Made by a program: the position numbers and the translations under genes. The notes below the pieces were generated by a model that did not search any database, was not told the origin of the DNA, and worked only from the letters and a program-made list of their open reading frames with translations. This document shows, piece by piece, positions 27,157 to 37,720 of a DNA stretch of 64,000 nt (position 1 is the first letter of the stretch; each line of letters starts with the position of its first letter). The stretch comes from Shewanella sp. Isolate13 (lineage in GTDB: Bacteria; Pseudomonadota; Gammaproteobacteria; Enterobacterales; Shewanellaceae): NCBI RefSeq assembly GCF_022398325.1, contig NZ_JAKEVD010000005.1:143161-207160 (forward strand), written 5' to 3'.

Positions 27157-28869
27157 GTGAGTACAGAAATGGTTGTAGGAACAGGCTCAGGTTTAGCAAC
27201 GAGCCCACAAACATCAGGTGTTCAAGAGGAACATAAGCCGGGCTTAATGGGCGCGCTGGGCGGGGTCGATTTACTACGTCAAGTGACGATGATCTTAGCC
27301 CTCGCTATCTGTTTGGCCGTAGCCGTTTTTGTGATGATTTGGGCGCAAGAGCCTGAGTATCGCCCGCTTGGACAGATGAGCACCGCAGAGATGGTGCAAG
27401 TATTGGACGTACTAGATAAAAATAAAGTGAAGTATGAAATCCAAGGCGATGTCGTCAAAGTTCCAGAAGACAAGTTTCAAGATGTAAGAATGTTATTAAG
27501 CCGCGAAGGGCTCGATAACCAAGAAGCCAATAATGACTTCCTAAATAAAGACAGTGGTTTTGGCGTGAGTCAGCGCATGGAACAGGCTCGCCTGAAACAT
27601 AGTCAAGAGCAAAACCTCGCTCGCACCATTGAAGAGTTAAAAAGTGTAACTCGCGCTAAAGTGATTTTAGCCTTACCGAAAGAGAACGTCTTTGCTCGCA
27701 ACCGCTCTAAGCCCAGTGCTACCGTGGTTGTTAGCACTCGTCGAAGTGGTCTTAGCCAAGAAGAAATTGACTCGATAGTCGATATTGTTGCCTCTGCGGT
27801 GCATAACCTTGAACCCAATAAAGTAACAGTGACCGATGCCAATGGTCGCCTGCTTAACTCCGGCACTCAAGATGGCAGCTCGGCTATAGCACGTCGCGAG
27901 CTTGAAATTGTGCAGCAGAAAGAGTCTGAGTATCGCACTAAGGTCGAATCGATTCTTATGCCAATCTTGGGGCCTGAAAACTTTACTTCTCAGGTTGATG
28001 TCAGCATGGATTTTACCGCCGTAGAGCAAACGGCTAAGCGCTATAACCCTGATTTGCCCGCGTTACGCAGCGAGATGGTGGTTGAGAATAATTCTGCTGG
28101 CGGCTCCAGTGGCGGGATCCCTGGTGCGCTTTCTAATCAGCCTCCAATGGAGTCTGATATTCCTCAAGAGGTGAAAGCTGAGGAGGCTACAAAGCAGGTT
28201 TCAGGTAGCAGTCACAAAGAAGCAACACGTAATTTTGAGCTAAACACCACCATTAGTCATACCCGTCAACAAGTTGGCACCCTAAGGCGCGTGAGCGTGT
28301 CGGTTGCAGTTGACTATAAGAATGGCCCTGTTTCGGAAGATGGCAGCGTGACTCGCGTACCACGTACCGAGCAAGAGCTAGCTAATATTCGTCGTTTACT
28401 TGAGGGCGCAGTGGGTTTTAACACTCAGCGTGGCGACATTATTGAAGTGGTCTCTGTGCCGTTTATGGATCAGCTCATCGAAGAGGCGCCAGCCATTGAG
28501 ATGTGGGAGGAACCTTGGTTTTGGCGTGCGGTTAAGTTAGCGCTCGGCGCGCTAGTGGTTATCGTATTAATCGTATTTGTTGTTCGCCCAATGCTGAAAA
28601 AATTAGTTTACCCAGATAGTATCAAAATGCCAGATGAGCCTCAGACTGGGGGAGAGCTTGCAGAAATCGAAGATCAATATGCAGCCGATACGCTAGGCAT
28701 GTTACAGCGCCCCGAAGCGGAATACAGCTATGCCGATGATGGCTCGATTTTAATCCCAGATCTACATAAAGATGATGACATGATTAAAGCGATCCGTGCA
28801 CTGGTGGCTAATGAGCCTGAACTATCGACCCAAGTCGTGAAAAATTGGTTACTTGAAGATGACAAATAA
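27157..28869 (+). CDS. fliF: FliF, MS-ring protein
   Basis: A 570-residue inner-membrane ring protein with two transmembrane segments, about residues 41-63 and 463-485, flanking a periplasmic region containing the ring-building motifs (VPEDKFQDVRMLLSREGL; RTIEELKSVTRAKVILALP). The cytoplasmic tail (about 500-570) ends in ALVANEPELSTQVVKNWL, the part that binds FliG. The start is GTG. The stop codon lies inside the start of fliG, so the two are translationally coupled. Confidence 0.97.
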   Translation: MSTEMVVGTGSGLATSPQTSGVQEEHKPGLMGALGGVDLLRQVTMILALAICLAVAVFVMIWAQEPEYRPLGQMSTAEMVQVLDVLDKNKVKYEIQGDVVKVPEDKFQDVRMLLSREGLDNQEANNDFLNKDSGFGVSQRMEQARLKHSQEQNLARTIEELKSVTRAKVILALPKENVFARNRSKPSATVVVSTRRSGLSQEEIDSIVDIVASAVHNLEPNKVTVTDANGRLLNSGTQDGSSAIARRELEIVQQKESEYRTKVESILMPILGPENFTSQVDVSMDFTAVEQTAKRYNPDLPALRSEMVVENNSAGGSSGGIPGALSNQPPMESDIPQEVKAEEATKQVSGSSHKEATRNFELNTTISHTRQQVGTLRRVSVSVAVDYKNGPVSEDGSVTRVPRTEQELANIRRLLEGAVGFNTQRGDIIEVVSVPFMDQLIEEAPAIEMWEEPWFWRAVKLALGALVVIVLIVFVVRPMLKKLVYPDSIKMPDEPQTGGELAEIEDQYAADTLGMLQRPEAEYSYADDGSILIPDLHKDDDMIKAIRALVANEPELSTQVVKNWLLEDDK

Positions 28870-29908
28870 TACTAATTTAGAAGCTAAGTCAGAAGCAGAA
28901 GGCTTTAAGACAAGTGATTTAAGTGGCATCGAGAAAACGGCAATTTTGCTGCTAAGTTTGAGCGAGAGTGATGCCGCCTCTATCTTGAAACACCTAGAAC
29001 CTAAGCAGGTACAGAAGGTGGGGATGGCGATGGCGGCAATGCAGGACTTTGGCCAGGAGAAGGTCATTGGCGTTCATAAGCTGTTTCTCGATGAGATCCA
29101 AAAGTATTCCTCCATCGGTTTTAACAGTGAAGAGTTCGTCCGCAAAGCACTTACGGCGGCATTAGGTGAAGACAAAGCTGGCAACCTGATTGAGCAGATC
29201 ATTATGGGTGGCGGCGCCAAAGGCTTGGATTCACTTAAATGGATGGATGCTCGTCAGGTGGCGACAATCATCCAGAATGAACACCCGCAGATCCAAACTA
29301 TCGTTCTGTCTTACCTCGAGCCAGATCAGGCTGCGGAGATTTTTGGCCAGTTCCCTGAAAATACGCGTTTAGACTTGATGATGCGTATCGCTAACCTCGA
29401 AGAAGTTCAGCCTGCCGCATTACAAGAGCTTAACGATATCATGGAGAAACAGTTTGCTGGTCAAGGTGGTGCTCAGGCGGCTAAGATGGGCGGCCTAAAA
29501 GCTGCGGCAAACATCATGAACTATCTCGATACTGGAGTTGAGAGTCATCTGATGGAGACGATGCGTGAATCCGATGAAGAGATGGCGCAGCAGATCCAAG
29601 ACTTGATGTTTGTGTTTGAAAATCTCATTGATGTCGATGACATGGGTATTCAGGTACTGTTGCGTGAAGTTCAACAAGACGTATTGATGAAGGCGTTAAA
29701 AGGAGCCGACGATCAACTCAAAGATAAGTTACTCAGTAACATGTCTAAGCGTGCAGCAGAGTTACTCAGAGATGACCTAGAAGCAATGGGGCCGATTAGA
29801 ATTAGTGAAGTTGAAGTCGCTCAGAAAGAGATTTTATCTATTGCTCGCCGTCTAAGCGACAGTGGTGAGATTATGCTTGGCGGTGGAGGCGGTGAAGAGT
29901 TTCTATAA
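28859..29908 (+). CDS. fliG: FliG, rotor switch protein
   Basis: A 349-residue switch protein: N-terminal FliF-binding region (GIEKTAILLLSLSESDAASILKHL), middle domain with EHPQIQTIVLSYL (the EHPQ motif that contacts FliM) and a C-terminal torque domain with the charged residues in LLREVQQDVLMKALKGADDQLKDKLLSNMSKRAAELLRDDLE. The frame is open six bases further to a TTG, but ATG at 28859 is the natural start. It overlaps fliF by 11 bases. Confidence 0.97.
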   Translation: MTNNTNLEAKSEAEGFKTSDLSGIEKTAILLLSLSESDAASILKHLEPKQVQKVGMAMAAMQDFGQEKVIGVHKLFLDEIQKYSSIGFNSEEFVRKALTAALGEDKAGNLIEQIIMGGGAKGLDSLKWMDARQVATIIQNEHPQIQTIVLSYLEPDQAAEIFGQFPENTRLDLMMRIANLEEVQPAALQELNDIMEKQFAGQGGAQAAKMGGLKAAANIMNYLDTGVESHLMETMRESDEEMAQQIQDLMFVFENLIDVDDMGIQVLLREVQQDVLMKALKGADDQLKDKLLSNMSKRAAELLRDDLEAMGPIRISEVEVAQKEILSIARRLSDSGEIMLGGGGGEEFL

Positions 29909-30879
29909 TGACTGACCCTAAAAAGCCGCAAGGCGCCAGTATCAATACAAGCGATGAGTTTGTACATTGGGACCTGCCAGATATAGTTCAGCAGCGTGCG
30001 CCCTCCTCACAGAATATGTTCGGTCGCCACAGCTTGCAACTGCAAGTTGAGGAGCAAGCTGAGGTTGAATCAATCTTGCCGCCGACATTAAGTGAAATTG
30101 AAGATATTCGTGCTCATGCCGAACAAGAAGGCTTTGCAGAGGGGCAAGAGAAAGGCTACGACGAAGGCCTTGAAAAAGGGCGCTTAGAGGGACTCGAACA
30201 GGGGCATAACGAAGGCTTCTCCCAGGGGCAGCAGCAAGGTTATCAAGAGGGACTACAGGCGGCATCCGAGGCACTGCAACGTTTCGAGAACCTGTTGAGC
30301 CAGTTTGAAGCTCCCTTATCAATTTTAGATACCGAAATTGAGAAAGAGTTGCTCAATACCTCGATGGCGTTGGCAAAAGCGGTTATCGGTCATGAATTGA
30401 AAACCTATCCTGAGCATATCTTAGCGGCCTTGCGTCAGGGCGTTGACTCTTTGCCGATAAAGGAGCAAAAGGTCAACATCAGAGTCACTCCCAGTGACGA
30501 AGCGCTGATCTCTGAGTTGTACTCTCAAACCCAGCTAGAGCGTAACCGTTGGGAGATCGAAGCCGACCCCAGCTTAACTGCCGGAGATTGTATTATTACC
30601 AGCGGTCGCAGCCATATCGATATGACGCTCGAAACGCGTATGCAGCATGTCTTTTTAGAGTTAGATAAGCATCAGCAAGATCTACAACAGTTAAAAGAGC
30701 AGCAAGAGGACGCCTTGCTTGCGCAAAGACAAACTAAGGCTCACGAACAAGCGGCTACAGTCGAGCCAAGATTAGATGTTCAGCAGCCAGAGTCTAACGC
30801 TGTAGACAGTGGCCAACCAACCGCAGCTATCGAGGCTAATGAAGGTGAGCATGCAGACCCGTCAGCACCAACTCCGTAA
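29908..30879 (+). CDS. fliH: FliH, regulator of the FliI export ATPase
   Basis: A 323-residue cytoplasmic protein. Residues about 75-115 contain a run of G-x-x-x-G steps ([27 protein letters not shown]) typical of FliH helix dimers. The conserved C-terminal domain spans about 130-250. The tail after residue 255 is Gln-rich and rather long, and the last 29 bases encode the beginning of fliI in another frame. The ATG overlaps the fliG stop by one base. Confidence 0.94.
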   Translation: MTDPKKPQGASINTSDEFVHWDLPDIVQQRAPSSQNMFGRHSLQLQVEEQAEVESILPPTLSEIEDIRAHAEQEGFAEGQEKGYDEGLEKGRLEGLEQGHNEGFSQGQQQGYQEGLQAASEALQRFENLLSQFEAPLSILDTEIEKELLNTSMALAKAVIGHELKTYPEHILAALRQGVDSLPIKEQKVNIRVTPSDEALISELYSQTQLERNRWEIEADPSLTAGDCIITSGRSHIDMTLETRMQHVFLELDKHQQDLQQLKEQQEDALLAQRQTKAHEQAATVEPRLDVQQPESNAVDSGQPTAAIEANEGEHADPSAPTP

Positions 30880-32191
30880 TAAGTTAGCTCAGCATCAACA
30901 AAAAGTGCATCCATTTGTGGTTGAGGCTAGTGGCCAATTGGTTCGCGTAGTGGGCTTGACCCTCGAGGCAACGGGTTGCCGCGCTGCCGTGGGTAGCCTC
31001 TGCGCCATCGAAACCATGTCGGGCGATCTGATTGCCGAGGTCATCGGATTTGATGATCAGCTGCTTTATCTGATGCCTATCGAAGAGCTTCGTGGCGTTC
31101 TGCCGGGAGCTAAAGTGACGCCATTAGGTGAACAGTCGGGTTTAAACGTTGGCCTGTCTCTGCTTGGACGAGTACTCGATGGCAGTGGTTTACCTATCGA
31201 TGGTTTAGGCAATTTAAAGACCGATCAGAAAGCCTCCAGTCATGCTCCCGCCATTAACCCCCTCGCAAGACGTGCCATTAGTGAGCCACTCGATGTTGGC
31301 GTCAGGGCCATCAACTCGATGCTGACCGTGGGTAAAGGCCAACGCATGGGCTTGTTCGCTGGTTCGGGGGTTGGTAAGAGTGTGTTGCTCGGCATGATGA
31401 CCCGAGGAACCACCGCCGACATCATTGTTGTGGGACTCGTCGGCGAGCGTGGCCGAGAAGTAAAAGAATTTATCGAAGAGATCTTAGGCCCAGAGGGGCG
31501 TGCGCGCTCGGTTGTTGTCGCCGCGCCAGCCGATACTTCACCTTTGATGCGGCTTCGCGCCTGTGAAACGTCAACTCGCATCGCCGAATACTTTCGCGAT
31601 CTCGGATATAACGTGTTGTTACTGATGGATAGCTTAACCCGTTATGCCCAGGCGCAGCGTGAAATTGCGCTGGCTGTAGGTGAGCCGCCAGCCACCAAAG
31701 GTTATCCGCCATCGGTGTTTGCCAAGTTACCTAAGCTCGTTGAACGTGCGGGTAATGGCGGCGGCAAGCAAGGTTCAATTACCGCCTTCTATACCGTATT
31801 AACCGAGGGGGACGACCTGCAAGATCCGATTGCCGATGCTTCTCGGGCAATTCTCGATGGCCATATCGTGTTGTCACGAAGTCTGGCCGATTCTGGGCAT
31901 TATCCGGCCATCGACATCGAAGCGTCAATCAGTCGTGTCGCGCCTATGGTGATAACGCCAGAGCATTTAGAGGCGATGCGTAAGGTGAAACAGGTTTATT
32001 CCCTGTATCAACAAAATAAGGATTTGATCTCCATTGGTGCCTATAGCCAAGGCAGTGATCCACGTATCGACAATGCGATTCGTTTGCAGCCTGCTATGAA
32101 CGCCTTTTTAAGACAAACCATGAAAGACTCTGTGACCTTTGAAAGCAGCACCTTGATGCTGACTCAGTTAGGAGCGCAATGCCAAGCATAA
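30851..32191 (+). CDS. fliI: FliI, flagellar export ATPase
   Basis: A 446-residue F1-beta-like ATPase of the type III export apparatus. Walker A is [15 protein letters not shown] and Walker B is [18 protein letters not shown]; the SITAFYTVL region follows. It energises unfolding and release of export substrates. The ATG at 30851 has AAGGTGAG just upstream and lies inside the end of fliH; an ATG at 30839 is an alternative. Longer in-frame extension to 30809 is only fliH sequence in another frame. Confidence 0.96.
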   Translation: MQTRQHQLRNKLAQHQQKVHPFVVEASGQLVRVVGLTLEATGCRAAVGSLCAIETMSGDLIAEVIGFDDQLLYLMPIEELRGVLPGAKVTPLGEQSGLNVGLSLLGRVLDGSGLPIDGLGNLKTDQKASSHAPAINPLARRAISEPLDVGVRAINSMLTVGKGQRMGLFAGSGVGKSVLLGMMTRGTTADIIVVGLVGERGREVKEFIEEILGPEGRARSVVVAAPADTSPLMRLRACETSTRIAEYFRDLGYNVLLLMDSLTRYAQAQREIALAVGEPPATKGYPPSVFAKLPKLVERAGNGGGKQGSITAFYTVLTEGDDLQDPIADASRAILDGHIVLSRSLADSGHYPAIDIEASISRVAPMVITPEHLEAMRKVKQVYSLYQQNKDLISIGAYSQGSDPRIDNAIRLQPAMNAFLRQTMKDSVTFESSTLMLTQLGAQCQA

Positions 32192-32230
32192 TGCCCCTTG
32201 GATTAATGCCTCTTAAGGAGGTTATCTACT

Positions 32231-32677
32231 ATGGCTAGAACCGAGCCTTTATTGATGGTGCTTAAGCTTAGCCAAGAAGCGGAGGAGCAGGCTTCATTGC
32301 AGCTTCGTTCGGCTCAACTTGAGTGGCAAAAGCGCCAGAATCAGCTAGAAGCACTGCAAAATTATCGTCTCGATTACATGAAGCAGATGGAGCAACAGCA
32401 GGGACAGAGCATTAGTGCTAGTAACTATCATCAGTTTCATCAATTTGTTCGCCAAGTCGATGCGGCGATCGTGCAGCAGCTTAATGCGGTGCAAGATGCA
32501 GATAATCAGCGTCAGCACAGGCAGGTGCATTGGCAAGAGAAGCAGCAAAAGCGCAAAGCGGTTGAACTACTTTTAGCCAATAAAGCCGCCAAGGCACAGC
32601 TTGCCGAATTACGTGCAGAGCAAAAGATGGTCGACGAGTTCGCCTCCCAGCAGTTTTACCGAAAGAAACTGCGCTAA
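32231..32677 (+). CDS. fliJ: FliJ, export apparatus stalk/chaperone escort
   Basis: A 148-residue almost fully helical, Gln-rich protein that would form an antiparallel coiled coil, as FliJ does in the centre of the FliI ring. Sequence identity in this family is low, but position directly after fliI and the length are decisive. TAAGGAGG precedes the ATG at a good distance. The next gene, fliK, has its own promoter. Confidence 0.93.
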   Translation: MARTEPLLMVLKLSQEAEEQASLQLRSAQLEWQKRQNQLEALQNYRLDYMKQMEQQQGQSISASNYHQFHQFVRQVDAAIVQQLNAVQDADNQRQHRQVHWQEKQQKRKAVELLLANKAAKAQLAELRAEQKMVDEFASQQFYRKKLR

Positions 32678-32737
32678 GTCCCTCCTTTTTTACACTCAGA
32701 GCAGGTGTCATTGCCCCTTATATTTCAGGGGCGATTA

Positions 32738-32754
32738 TTGGCATTATTATTGCT
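32738..32754 (+). promoter_or_regulatory. Sigma-54 promoter for fliK and downstream genes
   Basis: TTGGCATTATTATTGCT: GG (32740-32741), ten bases, GC (32752-32753). It closely matches the flgB promoter site, which suggests the same class of control, probably FlrC. Confidence 0.78.
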
Positions 32755-32841
32755 TTATCTAATCATGATTGGCGAAATTAAGCGGTATTTTGACATTTGG
32801 TTGGCTAGCCAAATGTATATTGATGAGTGAATGGAGATGGA

Positions 32842-34479
32842 ATGCAGCAGATGACCAATGTTTTACTCAGTAGTCCTGATTCGAGTAGAAAGGTAGCTGA
32901 TAGTCAAAGTAAGTCTACTGAACCTAAGACAAGTTCTCATGGTAGTTCTAATGGTAGTTCTAATGTTAGTTCTCAAGGTGGAAGTTTTTCAGCTGCGCTA
33001 GACAGGGCGAGCGGCAATGCATTCGATAAAAAGCCTGTCGATAAACCAAGTTATGCCTCTGCAGCTGAACGGCAAAAAACCGAACAACAAGCCGATAAGA
33101 CTCAATCATCCAGTCAGAAGGACGTTATAGATGATCCCGAGGCTATTGGTGAGCAAGCCTCAAACGGGGTAGTGAGCCAAGCATCACATGACGTATTAAA
33201 TGAAGAGAAAAGTGAATTAGCACCAGGCTCTGACGATGTCAGTCAGATTTTTGCGCAGATTAATTTAGCAAATAACCTAGCGAATAACGTGGCGAATAAC
33301 CTTGGCGGCGATTCACAGCTTGCCGTTAACGGCGAAAGTTTGCCGTTATCAGCTGAGCAGCTTGAATCCAACTCATCGAAGTTAGAGCAACCCAGCGATG
33401 AGCTAGCCGTTAGTGATTTATCTGATGAGGCGCTTATCGCTTTGAGTTTGCAATCTGGGCTGTCAGAGCAAGAACTTAGTAAGCTTTCATCCTCAGAATT
33501 AAAAGCCCTGTTACAGCAAGGTCAAATGCTTGATGCAAGCGGTGGCTTAAAGCCTGAATTCGCTGTGGTTTCGACCTTACAGCCTAGCACCGGAGAAATG
33601 AGCAATGGTGCAAATAAAGCTGAAGGGACAACCATGGCCGATAAAGCGGCAATCAGCAGCACGGTGACAGACACCAAGAGCCCTAACGCAGTCGACGTAA
33701 AAGGGATACATACTGGTCGCGATATTTTCGGTAAAGAGGTATCAGGGCAAGGAGCAAATCAAGTCATTGCAGACCAAGCTAAAGCTGCCCAGAATGCTGA
33801 TGGGGCGAACGCAAATAATGTAACTAATAACATGCCAACCTCGCTGGAACAGTTAAAAGGCGCGGAGCTTTCGGTACGCACAACAGCCAGCCAAGCCGGG
33901 CTTGAAGTAGGCTCATCGGGTATGACTGAGTCTGGGGCGCAGGATCTGAAGTCTTTCACTGGATTGCAGAGTCAACAACTTCATCAGCAGGGGGCGAGCC
34001 GCCAAGAACTGCCTCAGTTTAACTTGTCGTTAAAACCTGTTGGCGAACAGGCACCGCAAATGCAGCAGATGATCCAGCGTTTTTCCCCGGTGATGAATCA
34101 GCAGTTAATCACCATGGTTAGCAAGGGGATCCAGCAGGCTGAGATCCGTCTTGACCCACCAGAGTTAGGTCACATGATGGTGCGCATTCAAGTTCAGGGT
34201 GACAGTACACAGGTGCAGTTTCAAGTGAGCCAGCATCAGACACGGGAACTCGTTGAACAGGCGATGCCTAGACTACGGGAAATGCTGGCTGAGCAGGGAA
34301 TGCAGTTGACCGATGGCCAAGTATCACAAGGGAACGGTGGAAACAGTCAAGGTGAGCAAGGTCTTGGCAATAGGAATGGTCATGGTGAGTCTGAAACGGA
34401 TGAAATTTCAGCAGAAGAGATGCTTGCAAGGTCAAATTTATCAACAAGTTCAGCTTCAGGTATAGATTATTATGCATAA
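32842..34479 (+). CDS. fliK: FliK, hook-length control protein
   Basis: A 545-residue protein with a long Ser/Asn/Ala/Gln-rich, probably flexible ruler region and a compact C-terminal Flg_hook domain (about residues 410-500) containing QAEIRLDPPELGHMMVRIQVQGDSTQVQFQVSQHQTRELVEQAMPRLREMLAEQGM. It switches export specificity of FlhB at the proper hook length. The start at 32842 has GGAG five bases upstream; a GTG at 32827 is also in frame. Confidence 0.94.
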   Translation: MQQMTNVLLSSPDSSRKVADSQSKSTEPKTSSHGSSNGSSNVSSQGGSFSAALDRASGNAFDKKPVDKPSYASAAERQKTEQQADKTQSSSQKDVIDDPEAIGEQASNGVVSQASHDVLNEEKSELAPGSDDVSQIFAQINLANNLANNVANNLGGDSQLAVNGESLPLSAEQLESNSSKLEQPSDELAVSDLSDEALIALSLQSGLSEQELSKLSSSELKALLQQGQMLDASGGLKPEFAVVSTLQPSTGEMSNGANKAEGTTMADKAAISSTVTDTKSPNAVDVKGIHTGRDIFGKEVSGQGANQVIADQAKAAQNADGANANNVTNNMPTSLEQLKGAELSVRTTASQAGLEVGSSGMTESGAQDLKSFTGLQSQQLHQQGASRQELPQFNLSLKPVGEQAPQMQQMIQRFSPVMNQQLITMVSKGIQQAEIRLDPPELGHMMVRIQVQGDSTQVQFQVSQHQTRELVEQAMPRLREMLAEQGMQLTDGQVSQGNGGNSQGEQGLGNRNGHGESETDEISAEEMLARSNLSTSSASGIDYYA

Positions 34480-34554
34480 GCAGGTAACCTATAGTGGCAG
34501 TAGAATATTGATAAAGAGTGTTGAACCCATTAGCACTCCAGCTAGGGATGGAAA

Positions 34555-35073
34555 ATGGCAGAAGAAGCGGCTTTAGAGTTAGAAGACAGCGTCAAACCAA
34601 AAAGTAAAAAGAAGCTGATTATATTTGGTGTGGGCGGTGTTGTCCTGCTGATTGCTATCGCAATTACGGTGTGGATGTTGTTAGGGTCGGATGAGGCCTC
34701 AGAGTCAAGTAATGCAGCAGAAGGGGCCGTGACAGAGCAAGCGCCTAGAACTGGGGAAGCCTTTTACGCGGCGATGCCAAGACCTTTCCTTTTCAATCTG
34801 TCAGACAATGGTCGCACTCGTTTGGTTGAGATCAAGGTGCAGTTGATGGTTCGCGGTAACGATGATGACACGCTGATCCGCAAACATATTCCGCTGATCG
34901 AAGATGCGCTGCTCACCACCTTTAGTGGAGCGGATATTCAAAAGCTAAGCTCTCCTGCAGGCAAAGATGAATTACGCCTGTTAGCGCTGCGTAATGTGCA
35001 AAACACTCTACAGCCTGTAACGGGGCGTACTGTGGTTGAGAAAGTATTGTTTACCGGTTTTGTTATGCAGTAA
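34555..35073 (+). CDS. fliL: FliL, basal-body-associated membrane protein
   Basis: A 172-residue bitopic membrane protein: a basic cytoplasmic N-terminus (KPKSKKK), a transmembrane helix at about 22-44, and a periplasmic stomatin-like domain (FYAAMPRPFLFNLSDNGRTRLVEIKVQLMVRG, to the C-terminal VLFTGFVMQ). FliL encircles the stator. It begins 75 bases after fliK and leads fliLMNOPQR. Confidence 0.95.
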   Translation: MAEEAALELEDSVKPKSKKKLIIFGVGGVVLLIAIAITVWMLLGSDEASESSNAAEGAVTEQAPRTGEAFYAAMPRPFLFNLSDNGRTRLVEIKVQLMVRGNDDDTLIRKHIPLIEDALLTTFSGADIQKLSSPAGKDELRLLALRNVQNTLQPVTGRTVVEKVLFTGFVMQ

Positions 35074-35144
35074 GGCCCCGCTCAAAAGGGAGGGACTATT
35101 GCTAGTAATGAAAGCGATTATTTTTTATAAGTAAAGGCGATATC

Positions 35145-36173
35145 GTGAGTGATTTATTAAGCCAAGACGAAATTGATGCACTGCTCCACGGAGTCGATGA
35201 TGTCGAAGAGGACATGATTGACGACAACGAGCTTGACGCACGTTCATATGATTTCTCGTCTCAAGACAGAATCGTACGTGGTCGTATGCCAACGCTTGAG
35301 ATCGTCAATGAGCGTTTTGCTCGCCACTTACGGATCAGCATGTTTAATATGATGCGCCGCGCTGCGGAGGTATCAATTAACGGTGTTCAGATGCTTAAGT
35401 TTGGTGAGTACGTACATACCTTGTTTGTACCGACCAGCTTGAATATGGTGCGCTTTAGCCCGTTAAAAGGCACGGCGCTGATCACCATGGAAGCTCGCCT
35501 AGTATTTATTTTGGTGGATAACTTCTTCGGTGGTGACGGCCGTTTCCACGCTAAGATTGAGGGGCGAGAGTTTACCCCTACCGAACGCCGTATTGTGCAA
35601 CTACTACTCAAGATTATCTTCGAAGATTATAAAGATGCTTGGGCGCCAGTGATGGAAGTGCAGTTCGATTACTTAGACTCCGAAGTTAACCCAGCAATGG
35701 CAAATATTGTTAGCCCCACAGAAGTGGTGGTGGTCAGTTCATTCCATATTGAAGTCGATGGCGGTGGTGGTGATTTCCATATCACTATGCCGTACTCCAT
35801 GATTGAACCCATTCGTGAACTGCTTGATGCGGGGGTACAGAGTGATACTCAAGACACCGATATGCGTTGGTCTCAGGCACTGCGTGACGAGATCATGGAT
35901 GTTGATGTCGGTATTGATGCCACCATCGTTGAGCACAAGGTCACGCTAAGAGAAGTACTAGAGTTCAAAGCGGGTGATGTTATTCCGGTTGAGCTGCCAG
36001 AGCATATCATTTTAAAGGTTGAAGATTTGCCGACCTACCGCTGTAAGATGGGCAAAGCCAAAGATAATTTAGCATTAAAAATTTGCGAACAAATTCCAAG
36101 ACCAGAAACGGTTAAGACAGAGTTGCAGCTGGTGACCCACAAGGGCCGTGCTCGCGAACGTTCCGAGATATAA
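35145..36173 (+). CDS. fliM: FliM, C-ring switch protein
   Basis: A 342-residue switch protein. The first residues MSDLLSQDEIDALLHG are the CheY-P-binding peptide. The middle CheC-like domain (about 45-230) and the C-terminal SpoA domain (about 245-330) follow. The start codon is GTG with AAAGG upstream. FliM joins FliG to FliN. Confidence 0.97.
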   Translation: MSDLLSQDEIDALLHGVDDVEEDMIDDNELDARSYDFSSQDRIVRGRMPTLEIVNERFARHLRISMFNMMRRAAEVSINGVQMLKFGEYVHTLFVPTSLNMVRFSPLKGTALITMEARLVFILVDNFFGGDGRFHAKIEGREFTPTERRIVQLLLKIIFEDYKDAWAPVMEVQFDYLDSEVNPAMANIVSPTEVVVVSSFHIEVDGGGGDFHITMPYSMIEPIRELLDAGVQSDTQDTDMRWSQALRDEIMDVDVGIDATIVEHKVTLREVLEFKAGDVIPVELPEHIILKVEDLPTYRCKMGKAKDNLALKICEQIPRPETVKTELQLVTHKGRARERSEI

Positions 36174-36185
36174 GGTGAAAAGTAA

Positions 36186-36566
36186 ATGAGTACAGATAGC
36201 GGTGATGATTGGGCTGCGGCGATGGCCGAGCAAGCGATTGAAGAAGCCAAAGCGGTTGAGCTAGACGAGTTTAGCAGTGATGCAGCGCCACTGACCGAAG
36301 ACGAAGCATCTAAGCTTGATGCGATTATGGATATTCCGGTCACTATCTCGATGGAAGTGGGTCGAAGTTTTATCAATATTCGTAACTTACTACAGTTAAA
36401 CCAAGGATCTGTGGTTGAGTTAGACCGTGTCGCAGGTGAGCCACTGGATGTAATGGTTAACGGTACCTTAATCGCCCATGGTGAGGTGGTTGTGGTAAAC
36501 GATAAATTCGGTATTCGTCTAACGGATGTGATTAGCCAAACTGAGCGGATTAAAAAGCTCAAGTAA
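36186..36566 (+). CDS. fliN: FliN, C-ring switch protein
   Basis: A 126-residue protein: acidic N-terminus with an EIDALL-like region missing, and the SpoA domain at residues 45-125 (MDIPVTISMEVGRSFINIRNLLQLNQGSVVELDRVAGEPLDVMVNGTLIAHGEVVVVNDKFGIRLTDV). It forms the bottom of the C ring and docks FliH. It starts 12 bases after fliM. Confidence 0.97.
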   Translation: MSTDSGDDWAAAMAEQAIEEAKAVELDEFSSDAAPLTEDEASKLDAIMDIPVTISMEVGRSFINIRNLLQLNQGSVVELDRVAGEPLDVMVNGTLIAHGEVVVVNDKFGIRLTDVISQTERIKKLK

Positions 36567-36578
36567 TAGGGACGTTAG

Positions 36579-36953
36579 ATGAGTTTTCAATTGGTTTTAG
36601 CCAGCGTGGGAAGTGCAGCGACTCAAGCTGAAACGCCAGCCACTCCCTCGAGCATAGCAACACTGTCGAGTATGGTTGGCGGCTTGATAGTCGTTTTACT
36701 ATTAATCTTCTTTCTGGCTTATCTGGTTAAGCGCTTTAATTTGGTGCCGAGTAGCCAAGGGGTATTAAAAACCCTTGCGGTTACCCCATTAGGGCAGAAA
36801 GAGAAGTTAGTACTGGTTGAGGTCGATGGGCAGCAATACCTGCTTGGTGTGACGCCGCAGCAGGTCAGTCTCGTCGATAAGCTAACAAGCCCAGTCGAGA
36901 TCTCGCCAGAGTCTTTTGCCACCCGCCTACGTCAAGCCAAGACGTCACAATGA
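36579..36953 (+). CDS. fliO: FliO, export gate assembly protein
   Basis: A 124-residue membrane protein: an N-terminal region that may be periplasmic or a leader, one transmembrane helix at about 31-51 ([22 protein letters not shown]) and a small cytoplasmic domain ([26 protein letters not shown]) that is the FliO signature. It helps build the FliP ring. It lies 10 bases before fliP. Confidence 0.94.
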   Translation: MSFQLVLASVGSAATQAETPATPSSIATLSSMVGGLIVVLLLIFFLAYLVKRFNLVPSSQGVLKTLAVTPLGQKEKLVLVEVDGQQYLLGVTPQQVSLVDKLTSPVEISPESFATRLRQAKTSQ

Positions 36954-36963
36954 AGACATCACA

Positions 36964-37713
36964 ATGATGAAACGGATTTTACTTATAGTCGCTGTGGCGC
37001 TGTCGTTAACAGCGCCCACAGCTCTGGCTGAAAGTGGCATTTTACCTGCGGTAACCGTGTCAACTGGAGCCGATGGCTCTACTCAATACTCGGTCACCAT
37101 GCAGATCTTGCTATTGATGACGGCGTTAAGCTTCATCCCGGCAATGGTCATCATGTTGACTTCATTTACCCGCATTATCGTGGTGTTATCGATTCTTCGC
37201 CAGGCGATTGGTTTGCAGCAGACCCCGTCCAATCAGGTGTTGATCGGCATCAGCATGTTCCTGACCTTTTTTATTATGTCGCCGGTATTCGACAAGATTT
37301 ATGATCAGGCAGTGCAGCCATATATTGAACAAGGAATGCCACTGCAAGATGCCTTTAAATCGGGGCAAGGCCCGCTTAAAGACTTTATGCTGGCCCAGAC
37401 CCGCTTGACCGATCTTAATACCTTTATTGAAATTTCAGGCTATCAAAATATCAATGAGCCTGAAGATGCTCCTATGACAGTCATTATTCCGGCCTTTATC
37501 ACCAGTGAGCTTAAAACCGCATTTCAGATTGGTTTTATGCTGTTTGTGCCATTTTTGGTACTGGACTTAGTGGTTGCGAGTATTTTGATGGCCATGGGTA
37601 TGATGATGCTATCGCCGATGATCGTGTCATTGCCGTTTAAGATCATGCTGTTTGTATTGGTTGATGGTTGGAGCCTAGTGATGGGCACCTTAGCTAACAG
37701 TTTCGGATTATAG
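36964..37713 (+). CDS. fliP: FliP, export gate protein
   Basis: A 249-residue membrane protein with a cleavable N-terminal signal ([15 protein letters not shown], then PTALAES) and four hydrophobic helices. The conserved FliP patches are present ([51 protein letters not shown] and [22 protein letters not shown]). The reading frame runs 48 bases further upstream into fliO, but the tandem ATG at 36964 is the sensible start. Confidence 0.96.
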   Translation: MMKRILLIVAVALSLTAPTALAESGILPAVTVSTGADGSTQYSVTMQILLLMTALSFIPAMVIMLTSFTRIIVVLSILRQAIGLQQTPSNQVLIGISMFLTFFIMSPVFDKIYDQAVQPYIEQGMPLQDAFKSGQGPLKDFMLAQTRLTDLNTFIEISGYQNINEPEDAPMTVIIPAFITSELKTAFQIGFMLFVPFLVLDLVVASILMAMGMMMLSPMIVSLPFKIMLFVLVDGWSLVMGTLANSFGL

Positions 37714-37720
37714 GTGAGCC

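Noticed and set aside
36916..36963. An N-terminal extension of FliP
   Set aside because: It overlaps the end of fliO in another frame and would bury the FliP signal peptide.
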